Made by a program: the position numbers and the translations under genes. From Heteroscillospira sp050252415 (GTDB lineage Bacteria; Bacillota; Clostridia; Oscillospirales; Oscillospiraceae), in contig JBFWKZ010000012.1 in assembly GCA_050252415.1 (NCBI GenBank), positions 1-32,207 on the forward strand: a stretch of DNA of 32,207 nucleotides. The letters run 5' to 3'. The notes under the pieces were generated by a model. It was given only the letters and a program-made list of their open reading frames with translations, was not told the origin of the DNA and ran no database searches. This document shows, piece by piece, positions 25,504 to 32,207 of this stretch; positions within the stretch are counted from its first letter, which is position 1, and every line of letters begins with the position of its first letter.

Positions 25504-25545
25504 AAAAATCCCCAATCGCAGCATAAACCTGTGATCGGGGATTTT
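25504..25545 (-). terminator. Terminator of the QueG-like gene
   Basis: AAAAATCCCC at 25504 pairs with GGGGATTTT ending 25545, with further pairing (GATC/GATT and CAG/CTG) toward the loop. It is 35 bp past the stop and has T runs on both strands. Confidence 0.8.
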
Positions 25546-25579
25546 GATCCTATTCTGTTAAGCCGAACCGATGGTCATA

Positions 25580-26263
25580 TTATTTCGATATGTACTTTCT
25601 CGTATAGGGACAAAAGACAAAGCATTTTCCGCAAATCGTCATTCTGACACCGATCACATCGAGGCATCTTTCCGCAGTGCCGCTGCGGCACTTCTCGAAG
25701 TCAAACATCTCATCCCTTGACTTTCCCTGTTCCCAAGTTACGCCCTTGATGGCGTCATAGGGGCATATGTCACGGCATACATTACAGGTGCCACAACGGG
25801 ATTTTAAAATCGGTTCCGCGCAGGATAGCGGGGCATTCGTCACAAGGCTGGACAGACGCAGCGCGCCGCCGTATTCCGGTGTGACCAGAAGGCAGCTCTT
25901 GCCAATCCAACCGAGTCCGGCACGGATGGCAATACTTTTATGCGGCAATGCCGTATATTCATCACAGCTCCGCTGTACCTTATCGGTCGTCTGTTCGCGG
26001 ACCGCATACCCCTGTTTTCGCAAAAAATCCGCTCCGGCATTGATGGATTCATTGAGGACCCCATTGGCATAGTGGTACCATTTGCGGTATTCTTCTGTGG
26101 GATCCTTTTCAATCGAGCGAACCATATCTTTCGGCATGGGCAATCCTATGGCCACGCCGATATTGAGTTCATCATCAACGAGATCCGAAACATCGCCAAA
26201 ACCGATTAAAACCGCGCCATTATCCCGAAGGACCTGACTCAATTCTTCTGAGAGCTCATTCAT
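25580..26263 (-). CDS. Short QueG-like double 4Fe-4S protein
   Basis: 227 residues related to epoxyqueuosine reductase: a DUF1730-like N-terminal part, HKSIAIRAGLGWIGKSCLL, then CGTCNVCRDICPYDAI and a second cluster with CGKCFVFCPY. Real QueG is about 350-380 residues with HEAT repeats after the clusters; this protein stops just after them. It may be a reductase for another substrate or a minimal cobalamin-dependent relative. ATG 26263 is preceded by AGGAGG, which lies in the end of the small membrane protein gene, so the two form an operon. Substrate unknown. Confidence 0.75.
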   Translation of the reverse strand: MNELSEELSQVLRDNGAVLIGFGDVSDLVDDELNIGVAIGLPMPKDMVRSIEKDPTEEYRKWYHYANGVLNESINAGADFLRKQGYAVREQTTDKVQRSCDEYTALPHKSIAIRAGLGWIGKSCLLVTPEYGGALRLSSLVTNAPLSCAEPILKSRCGTCNVCRDICPYDAIKGVTWEQGKSRDEMFDFEKCRSGTAERCLDVIGVRMTICGKCFVFCPYTRKYISK

Positions 26264-26269
26264 TAATTT

Positions 26270-26524
26270 CTACCTCCTATTATTTTTGCGGCTCAGGCCG
26301 TTGCCCCCGGCCTTGCCCTTATAGTACAGACCTAAAACCACACCGGCTATGGTAAACGCGCTGCCGATGCCGAGCAGCAGCTGCAGTCCTTTTACCAGCC
26401 AAAATGGCAATTCACCCATATTTCCCAGATGACCGGAAAAATATGCCATGGCGATATAGACAGCGAAAACCATGGCGATCCCGACATAGGACATGATGCG
26501 GCAAATTTTTAATCTCTTTTCCAT
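26270..26524 (-). CDS. Small two-helix membrane protein, unknown function
   Basis: 84 residues with two hydrophobic helices (about 11-31 and 43-66) and a basic C-terminus (KGKAGGNGLSRKNNRR). It precedes the QueG-like gene by only 6 bp and its last codons contain that gene's ribosome binding site. No family is recognised. It may anchor or supply electrons to the iron-sulfur protein, but nothing in the sequence proves this. Confidence 0.72.
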   Translation of the reverse strand: MEKRLKICRIMSYVGIAMVFAVYIAMAYFSGHLGNMGELPFWLVKGLQLLLGIGSAFTIAGVVLGLYYKGKAGGNGLSRKNNRR

Positions 26525-26546
26525 CTTGTTTACCTCTGTGGTTTTA

Positions 26547-26555
26547 ATTATAGCA
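26547..26555 (-). promoter_or_regulatory. Extended -10 promoter for the membrane protein/QueG-like operon
   Basis: TGCTATAAT on the minus strand (TG plus one base plus TATAAT at 26547-26552) lies 23 bp before the start codon. No good -35 box is seen. Confidence 0.5.
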
Positions 26556-26706
26556 TAAATAACCCAGATTTTACGTCGTAATGCTCACCGTCCATTATTT
26601 TTCAACGAAAAAATGGCTCAAAACAAACATCGGGCTATCTGCCTGTTATAATGGGTGTTTTATATTATTATAGCACGATATCTTCCAAATGGAATAGCAA
26701 ACGGGC

Positions 26707-26735
26707 TTGAAAGAGGGACAAAAGGGATTTATAAT
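26707..26735 (+). promoter_or_regulatory. Promoter for the M20 dipeptidase gene
   Basis: TTGAAA (26707-26712), a 17-bp spacer and TATAAT (26730-26735) lie 29 bp before the start codon. A second TATAAT at about 26646 lacks a -35 box. Confidence 0.78.
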
Positions 26736-26764
26736 AAAAAAAACATCTTGAAAGGAAACCTATC

Positions 26765-28132
26765 ATGACGATCAAAGAGAGCATCGCCTCCGACCGCAGC
26801 AAGATGGTTGAAAGTCTGCGCGGTCTTGTCAAAATCCGCAGCGTTCAGGGCATGGCTATGCCCGGCTGCCCTTTCGGTGAAGAAATACAGAAAAGTCTTG
26901 ACTACTGCCTCCGGCTCGGTAAATCCATGGGTCTGCGCACCGGCAGCATGGATAATCACGTCGGCTGGTGCGAATATGGGGATGGCGAAGAGCTCATCTG
27001 TGCGCTGACACATCTTGACATCGTTCCCGAGGGCGAAGGCTGGGCATATCCCCCATTCGGGGGCGTCATCGCTGACGGCCGGATATATGGCCGTGGTACG
27101 CTGGACAACAAGGGTCCCGCCATTGCCGCTATTTACGCGCTCAAAGCGCTCGCTCAAAGCGGAATCCCTCTGCGCCGCCGTGTGCGCGTAATGTTCGGTC
27201 TCAACGAAGAGACCGGTTGCGCCGGCGTATGTCATTATGTCTCTAATGGCGGAGAAATCCCTGTTATGGCATTTACGCCGGATGCCGAATTCCCAATTAT
27301 AAACGGTGAAAAGGGCGCGGTAGCGGTGGAATACCGCAGGTACATCGCGCCGTCCGCACGCGGTATCCATTATCTGCATGCCGGGATTGCACCAAATGTT
27401 GTCCCCGCGGTCGCAACAGCGGAACTCGGGCTGCCGATGGATGAAGTAAGGGCTCTAATCGAACGCCCCTTCCCCCATTGTACGCTCGGCTTTGCGGATG
27501 GCGGCATCGTCATCAAGGCCAAGGGCCGGGGTGCGCACGCCAGTACGCCTGAAAAGGGCGTGAACGCCATTTGCAGACTGATAGGGGCACTCAGTGAACT
27601 TAACCCGGACGGTGACTCCGCCGAATCTATTGATTTTATAAAAAATACCCTTTGTACCGATGTCAACGGTAAAGGCCTCGGCATCTATTGCCGGGATGCA
27701 CTCTCCGGCGAGATCACCGTAAATCTTGGGCTTATGTGTGTTGTAAACGGGGAGGCCTCACTCACACTGGACATCCGATATCCCGTCACGCGCGATGCCA
27801 ACGATTTTGTTCCCATAATGCGGGCCAAAATGGCGGCAGGCGGATTTGAAGAGATAAGTTTTCGCCACAATCCAAGTATCTACATGCCGCCCGAGTCGGC
27901 ACTCATACAAACGCTCCAGCGCGTCTATGAGAACGAGACCGGGACTAAAGCTGAGCTTTTATGTATGGGCGGCGGAACTTATGCAAAAACCATGCCGAAC
28001 TGCGTCGCCTTTGGTCCGATCTTTCCCGGTGAAGAGATGCTGGACCATCAGCCAAATGAGTATATTACGGTCAATAATCTCATAAAAAATGCTGAAATAT
28101 ATGTCTCAGCAATGTATGAACTTGCAAAATAA
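26765..28132 (+). CDS. M20 family dipeptidase (PepV/Sapep-like)
   Basis: 455 residues, close to the usual PepV length. The dinuclear zinc ligands are all visible: H83 in THLDIVPEG (catalytic D85), D114 in GRGTLDNKGP, the E148/E149 pair in GLNEETGC, D173 in TPDAEFP and H428 in MLDHQPNE. A dimerisation or lid insert lies between. It should hydrolyse dipeptides in the cytoplasm. It has its own promoter and AAAGGA site. No signal peptide is present. Confidence 0.9.
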   Translation: MTIKESIASDRSKMVESLRGLVKIRSVQGMAMPGCPFGEEIQKSLDYCLRLGKSMGLRTGSMDNHVGWCEYGDGEELICALTHLDIVPEGEGWAYPPFGGVIADGRIYGRGTLDNKGPAIAAIYALKALAQSGIPLRRRVRVMFGLNEETGCAGVCHYVSNGGEIPVMAFTPDAEFPIINGEKGAVAVEYRRYIAPSARGIHYLHAGIAPNVVPAVATAELGLPMDEVRALIERPFPHCTLGFADGGIVIKAKGRGAHASTPEKGVNAICRLIGALSELNPDGDSAESIDFIKNTLCTDVNGKGLGIYCRDALSGEITVNLGLMCVVNGEASLTLDIRYPVTRDANDFVPIMRAKMAAGGFEEISFRHNPSIYMPPESALIQTLQRVYENETGTKAELLCMGGGTYAKTMPNCVAFGPIFPGEEMLDHQPNEYITVNNLIKNAEIYVSAMYELAK

Positions 28133-28230
28133 ATCACGATATTTGTATAAATAATGATTTGTGTTTCAATTCTCATATCATATTTTATATGGCATAGTAA
28201 ACAAATTTTATGAAAAAAGAATGAAAAGGC

Positions 28231-28259
28231 TTGCATAATAACCCTGTGCGTATTATAAT
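28231..28259 (+). promoter_or_regulatory. Promoter of the amino acid ABC transporter operon
   Basis: TTGCAT (28231-28236), a 17-bp spacer and TATAAT (28254-28259) lie 70 bp upstream of the binding-protein start. Confidence 0.78.
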
Positions 28260-28268
28260 CTACCCTAG

Positions 28269-28300
28269 TCACGCACGACGGTACCGCTACCGCTGCGTGA
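28269..28300 (+). promoter_or_regulatory. Leader stem-loop of the ABC transporter mRNA
   Basis: TCACGCA (28269-28275) pairs with TGCGTGA (28294-28300), with an inner GGTA/TACC pair. It begins at or just after the expected transcription start and has no T run, so it may stabilise the mRNA or bind a regulator. Confidence 0.45.
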
Positions 28301-28329
28301 ATTTATAATCAATTAATGGAGTGACAAAA

Positions 28330-29203
28330 ATGAAAAAGTTTACAAAATTTATGGGCGTTGCGATGGCGCTCATCATGCTGCTCGCGCTTTGCGCCTGCGG
28401 CGGAAGCACGGCATCCGAGAGCACGGGCTCCTGAGTCCACGGCTCCCGAATCCACGGCTGCTGAGTCTGCAGCCCCTGAAAGTACGGCTCCCGAGGCGGC
28501 TGGTGAATTTACCACTGCGAACGAAGGGTACCTCACGATGGCTACCAACGCCGCTTTCCCTCCCTATGAGTACTATGAGGGCGACCAAATTGTCGGCATT
28601 GATGCTGAAATCGCCCAGGCCATCGCCGATAAGCTCGGTCTTGAGCTTAAGATTGAGGATATGGAATTTGACTCCATCATCACTGCCGTCCAGACCGGTA
28701 AAGCCGACATCGGCCTTGCGGGTATGACCGTTACCGACGAGCGTTTAGAAGCTGTCGATTTCACCGAAAATTATGCTACCGGCGTACAGGTTATCATCGT
28801 CAAAGACGACAGTCCGATCGCGTCTGTCGACGACCTGTTTGCTGAGGGTTCAAACTACACCGTCGGTGTACAGCGCAACACTACCGGTGACATCTATACC
28901 ACAATGGATCTTGAGGACACCGGTCTGGCCACGATCGACCGTTACAGCCGCGGTGCCGATGCCGTTATGGCGCTTAAGACCGGCAAGGTCGACTGCGTAG
29001 TAATCGATAACGAGCCTGCCAAGGTATTTGTCTCACAGAATGAGGGTTTAAAGATCCTCAATACCGAATACATTACCGAGGACTATGCGGGCGCGATGTC
29101 CAAGGACAACCCCGATCTTTATGAGGCCGTAAACAATGCGCTGAAAGCGCTTATCAGCGATGGCACTGTCCAGTCGATCATCGACAAGTATATCACCGCC
29201 TGA
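28330..29203 (+). pseudogene. Polar amino acid ABC transporter substrate-binding lipoprotein, frameshifted
   Basis: The gene starts at ATG 28330 (GGAGTG upstream) with a lipoprotein signal peptide ending near LCAC (probable lipidated C23). The frame hits TGA at 28432-28434, while the mature solute-binding domain (GYLTMATNAAFPPYEYY onward) lies in the +1 frame and runs to 29203. One extra G in GGG at 28425-28427 explains it: removing it gives a linker of STAPE/STAAE-type repeats like the following copies. The binding domain itself is full length with no other lesion, which favours a recent mutation, a phase-variable tract or a sequence error. It is followed by permease and ATPase genes. Cystine or glutamine/histidine-type substrates are all possible. 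Confidence 0.85.
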
Positions 29204-29233
29204 TCACGTATAAGCGACATGACATTTCCAAAT

Positions 29234-29267
29234 AAAGGGCAGGCGACTGCCCTTTATATTCCTTTTT
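29234..29267 (+). terminator. Intra-operon attenuating terminator
   Basis: AAAGGGCAG (29234-29242) and CTGCCCTTT (29247-29255) form a 9-bp stem followed by a T run at 29262-29267. Lying between the binding-protein gene and the permease, it would lower downstream expression relative to the binding protein. Confidence 0.8.
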
Positions 29268-29317
29268 TAATATCTTTACGCTTTTATCCTCAAATCCCCC
29301 TGTAAGGAGGCACCACC

Positions 29318-30103
29318 ATGGGCAAAATATCCGTTGCGAACGCGTGGCTGGAATGGGCCCCGGCATGGATGCAAACGCTGCCGGGATGGCTGCACAATTT
29401 TTTTTATAACATATTTAAATGCTTTATTTACGACGACCGCTACATGATGCTTGTAAAGGGTCTCGGAAATACGCTGCTGCTCACATTTTTTGCACTGCTG
29501 CTCGGCTTTGCTCTCGGCGGTATCGTTTCCATAATCCGAGTCACTTGGGACAATAACAGTCAGAGCTTACACGGTATCAGCAAATTTCTTCTCGGCATTT
29601 GTAATGCGATTGCTAAGATTTACTTAACGGTCATCCGCGGCACACCTGTCGTCGTACAGATTCTGATTATTTATTTTGTCATCTTCGCGTCGAGCAATAA
29701 CAAAATTGTAGCCGCAATTTTTGCATTTGGCATTAACTCCGGCGCCTATGTGGCGGAAATCATCCGCAGCGGCATTATGTCGGTTGACGCAGGGCAATCC
29801 GAAGCCGGCCGCAGTTTGGGCTTTGGCTATGTTCAGACCATGGGGTACATAATCATTCCGCAGGCATTTAAAAATGTCCTGCCTGCGCTTGCAAATGAAT
29901 TTATCGTTCTTTTGAAAGAAACGGCGGTTGCGGGTTATATTGGGCTTGCCGACCTCACGTATGCCGGCAATATTATCTCAGGCAACAGCTTTGTCTACTT
30001 CTATCCCCTGCTCGCTGTCGCGATCATATATCTGACAATGGTTTTATTCTTTACATGGCTTGTCGGCAAGCTGGAGAGGAGGCTGAGAAGCAGTGAGCAC
30101 TGA
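29318..30103 (+). CDS. Amino acid ABC transporter permease (HisM/GlnP family)
   Basis: 261 residues of the His/Glu/Gln/Arg-type permease family, with several transmembrane segments (first clear one near residues 50-70) and the EAGRSLGFGYVQTMGYIIIPQAFKNVLPA motif region that contacts the ATPase. The N-terminal 40 residues (ANAWLEWAPAWMQTLPGWL) precede the first helix. AAGGAGG lies at good spacing. It transports a polar amino acid with the neighbouring ATPase and binding protein, and probably works as a homodimer because there is no second permease gene. Confidence 0.92.
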   Translation: MGKISVANAWLEWAPAWMQTLPGWLHNFFYNIFKCFIYDDRYMMLVKGLGNTLLLTFFALLLGFALGGIVSIIRVTWDNNSQSLHGISKFLLGICNAIAKIYLTVIRGTPVVVQILIIYFVIFASSNNKIVAAIFAFGINSGAYVAEIIRSGIMSVDAGQSEAGRSLGFGYVQTMGYIIIPQAFKNVLPALANEFIVLLKETAVAGYIGLADLTYAGNIISGNSFVYFYPLLAVAIIYLTMVLFFTWLVGKLERRLRSSEH

Positions 30104-30836
30104 TGCGATAATCCACGTCGAGGGGCTGAAAAAGCACTTCAAAGACGGTGCGATCCGCGCCTTAGACGGTATTGACTATGACATAAACAAAGGCGAGGTT
30201 GTCGTTGTCATCGGGCCGTCCGGCTCCGGTAAAAGCACATTTCTCCGCTGCCTTAATCTTCTTGAGACGCCCAGCGACGGAAAAGTCTTTTTTGAAGGCG
30301 TCGATATCACCGACCGTAAAACAAATATCAACCTCCACCGCCAGAAGATGGGAATGGTCTTTCAGCATTTCAACCTCTTCCCGCATATGACAATTTTAAG
30401 AAACATGACGCTCGCCCCCATTAAGCTTCTCGGCAAATCCAAGGCCGAAGCTGAAGAAAAAGCGATGGAACTGCTAAACCGCGTGGGCCTTGCCGACCGT
30501 TCGGGCTCATATCCCAATCAACTCTCCGGCGGGCAAAAGCAACGAATCGCGATCGTCCGTGCCCTTTGTATGGAGCCGGAGGTCATGCTGTTCGACGAGC
30601 CGACCAGCGCACTTGATCCCGAAATGGTCGGTGAGGTTCTTGAGGTTATGAAAGATCTAGCTCACAGCGGCATGACCATGGTCGTCGTAACGCACGAAAT
30701 GGGCTTTGCACGCGAGGTGGGCGACCGGGTCATATTTATGGACGGCGGTGTGATAATCGAGGAAAACACTCCGGCCCTGCTGTTTGAAAGCCCAAATAGC
30801 GAAAGGCTGAAGGCTTTTCTTGCCAAGGTGCTGTAA
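30093..30836 (+). CDS. Amino acid ABC transporter ATPase (GlnQ/HisP family)
   Basis: 247 residues with Walker A GPSGSGKST (41-49), Q-loop in MVFQHFNLFPHMT, signature LSGGQKQR (144-151), Walker B VMLFDEP (164-170) and the switch histidine in VVTHEMGF. The GTG start at 30093 overlaps the permease end by 11 bp and uses GAGGAGG inside it, giving coupled translation. It powers uptake through the preceding permease. All catalytic motifs are intact. Confidence 0.95.
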   Translation: MSTDAIIHVEGLKKHFKDGAIRALDGIDYDINKGEVVVVIGPSGSGKSTFLRCLNLLETPSDGKVFFEGVDITDRKTNINLHRQKMGMVFQHFNLFPHMTILRNMTLAPIKLLGKSKAEAEEKAMELLNRVGLADRSGSYPNQLSGGQKQRIAIVRALCMEPEVMLFDEPTSALDPEMVGEVLEVMKDLAHSGMTMVVVTHEMGFAREVGDRVIFMDGGVIIEENTPALLFESPNSERLKAFLAKVL

Positions 30837-30841
30837 ACGAT

Positions 30842-30870
30842 ACGCCCCGAGACCACCTGTCACGGGGCGT
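30842..30870 (+). terminator. Terminator of the ABC transporter operon
   Basis: ACGCCCCG (30842-30849) pairs with CGGGGCGT (30863-30870), followed by TTATAATAATTTTTG. The T tract is interrupted, so termination may be partial; the next gene has no clear promoter of its own. Confidence 0.75.
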
Positions 30871-30905
30871 TTATAATAATTTTTGTTTTTCTGGAGGGAA
30901 TACTT

Positions 30906-31658
30906 ATGATAGAGCTTAATAAGGATAAGTGCATAGGATGTGGTAAATGTGCCAAAGTCTGTCCAGGTCTGGTCCTTAAGATGGAGGGCGGCTATCCGAT
31001 GATCGTCGGCGAGGCATGCATCTCCTGCGGCCACTGCCAAAGTACCTGCCTTGCCGGCGCGATTTATCTTACGCCCTCGCCGGAAAACGTGGCAAACGCA
31101 AAAAATGCACTTGAAGAAAGCCTGCTTGCCCGCCGTTCCATCCGGAATTACAAACCAGAGTCTCCTAAAAGGGCCATGATTGAAGAGGTACTCAATCTTG
31201 CCTCATGGGCCCCAAGCAGCAAAAACCAGAACCTCAACGGCTGGACCGTCATTCTCGGCGGAAATCACGTGCGCAGAGCGCTGGAGTCCGCTCTGGATTG
31301 GTGCAGAGAACACGGAAAGAATCGAGGACTTGTCAGGCTATATGAGTCCGGTGTAAACCTCATAACCTGCGATGCGCCTTGTCTCATCTTCAGTTGGATA
31401 CACGATGGCGCGATAAATCCCGAGATCGATTGTGCCATTGCAATGACTACTGCGCAAATGCTGCTGCACGACCGTGGCCTTGGCACCTGCTGGGGAGGCT
31501 TTTGTACCCGACTCTTTTCCGCAGATCCTGAACTATTGAAAATAGCCGGCATACCCGACGGTGCAAAGCTCTGCTGCACACTGATGGTCGGCTATGCCGA
31601 TGAGGATTACCTCACAATTCCGAACCGTCCGGCGGCAAAGATCAACTGGAAGGACTAA
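30906..31658 (+). CDS. Ferredoxin-nitroreductase fusion protein
   Basis: 250 residues: two 4Fe-4S motifs at the N-terminus (C9, C12, C15, C19 and C38, C41, C44, C48), then a nitroreductase-type FMN domain beginning ARRSIRNYK and containing SWAPSSKNQN and LGTCWGGF. Such fusions are common in anaerobes and pass ferredoxin electrons to FMN for reduction of unknown nitro, quinone or flavin-type substrates. GGAGGG lies upstream. It may share a transcript with the following mntP gene, which begins seven bases later. Confidence 0.9.
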   Translation: MIELNKDKCIGCGKCAKVCPGLVLKMEGGYPMIVGEACISCGHCQSTCLAGAIYLTPSPENVANAKNALEESLLARRSIRNYKPESPKRAMIEEVLNLASWAPSSKNQNLNGWTVILGGNHVRRALESALDWCREHGKNRGLVRLYESGVNLITCDAPCLIFSWIHDGAINPEIDCAIAMTTAQMLLHDRGLGTCWGGFCTRLFSADPELLKIAGIPDGAKLCCTLMVGYADEDYLTIPNRPAAKINWKD

Positions 31659-31664
31659 GATACT

Positions 31665-32207
31665 TTGAGTCTAATAGAACTTTTTATCATCGCGGTTGGG
31701 CTCTCAATGGATGCTTTTGCCGTTTCCATATGTAAGGGATTGTCCGTGTCCCACGTAGGCATACTGCACTGTTTTACCGCCGGTCTGTATTTCGGCGTAT
31801 TTCAGGCTGTCATGCCGCTGATAGGCTATGTTCTGGGGGTGCAGTTCCAATCTCTGATTACAAGCATCGACCACTGGATAGCTTTCGGCCTTCTCTGCTT
31901 CATTGGCATCAGCATGATCAGGGAGTCCCGAGAGTGCCCTGTGGCCGCCAGCGCAGACTTTTCACCAAAAGCAATGCTTCCCCTCGCCGTTGCAACAAGT
32001 ATCGATGCGCTTGCCGTCGGCGTTACTTTTGCATTTTTACAGGTTGAAATCGTTCCCGCCGTCGGCTTTATCGGTATAATCACATTTGTGCTTTCCGCAG
32101 CCGGTGTCTATTTCGGTAACATGGTCGGAGCCAAGTTTAAGTCTCACGCCGAGCTGTTCGGTGGTGTTGTTCTGATACTCATGGGCGCAAAAATTCTGCT
32201 CGAGCAC
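31665..32207 (+). CDS. mntP: Manganese efflux pump MntP, 3' end cut by window
   Basis: An open frame from TTG 31665 to the window edge encodes 181 residues of the MntP (YebN) family, which normally has about 185-190 residues, so nearly all is present. The two family aspartate motifs, GLSMDAFAVS and ATSIDALAVG, mark the inverted-repeat halves, and six hydrophobic helices are recognisable. It exports excess Mn(II). AAGGA lies upstream in the end of the nitroreductase gene. No yybP-ykoY riboswitch is seen upstream; there is no room for one. Confidence 0.9.
   Translation, partial: MSLIELFIIAVGLSMDAFAVSICKGLSVSHVGILHCFTAGLYFGVFQAVMPLIGYVLGVQFQSLITSIDHWIAFGLLCFIGISMIRESRECPVAASADFSPKAMLPLAVATSIDALAVGVTFAFLQVEIVPAVGFIGIITFVLSAAGVYFGNMVGAKFKSHAELFGGVVLILMGAKILLEH

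Noticed and set aside
26729..27379. Minus-strand ORF of 216 residues
   Set aside because: It is antisense to the M20 dipeptidase gene, whose metal ligands are all present in the plus-strand frame.
1..32207. CRISPR array, rRNA, toxin-antitoxin or restriction-modification genes
   Set aside because: No regularly spaced repeats beyond the short iterons, and no matching proteins, are visible.

Overview
The window looks like a chromosomal segment from a low-to-medium GC, anaerobic, probably spore-forming member of the Clostridia (Oscillospiraceae-like). This rests on strong Shine-Dalgarno sequences, TTGnnn-17-TATAAT promoters, an S-layer-homology surface protein, a flavodiiron protein, a type II pantothenate kinase, a PepV-like dipeptidase and DUF4183 proteins. 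No organism name can be assigned from the sequence alone.

Left part, about 1-21,240. A complete tRNA-Ser(GGA) lies at 21148-21240 on the minus strand. An exact 55-bp copy of its 3' half, from the encoded CCA end to inside the anticodon, sits at 259-313 in the same orientation. The copies bracket about 20.9 kb in the geometry expected of an element integrated at the 3' half of a tRNA gene. No integrase is visible inside. Just outside the fragment are a terminator hairpin and the 5' end of a group II intron that runs off the window.

The bracketed segment carries, on the minus strand: a decayed GLUG/S-layer-homology surface protein gene (692-4336); a PadR-type regulator; and two blocks of nonulosonic (legionaminic-type) acid genes. 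The right block is legB-legC-ptmE, two small unknown proteins, a Maf/DUF115 glycosyltransferase and a GT2 glycosyltransferase with helical repeats. The left block is legH-legI-legG-legF-hisF-hisH and a PseA/PtmG-type amidotransferase. A small DUF4183 protein lies between the blocks. A larger protein with three DUF4183-like repeats lies upstream on the plus strand. Together these genes can be read as: PtmE makes the activated amino sugar; LegB, LegC and LegH dehydrate, aminate and acetylate it; LegG and LegI form the nine-carbon acid; LegF makes the CMP donor; the amidotransferase with HisH/HisF may convert an N-acetyl to an acetamidino group; and Maf transfers the sugar to a protein. No flagellin is present, so the neighbouring DUF4183 proteins are candidate acceptors (inference).

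Right part, about 21,241-32,207. This looks like ordinary chromosome: a large membrane-anchored protein of unknown function, type II pantothenate kinase, flavodiiron protein, a short QueG-like iron-sulfur protein with a small membrane protein, an M20 dipeptidase, a polar amino acid ABC transporter (binding-protein gene frameshifted at a GGG run), a ferredoxin-nitroreductase, and the start of the manganese exporter gene mntP cut by the window edge.

The decayed surface-protein gene and the ABC binding-protein gene each carry a +1 frameshift at a GGG run. Real decay and assembly error cannot be separated here.
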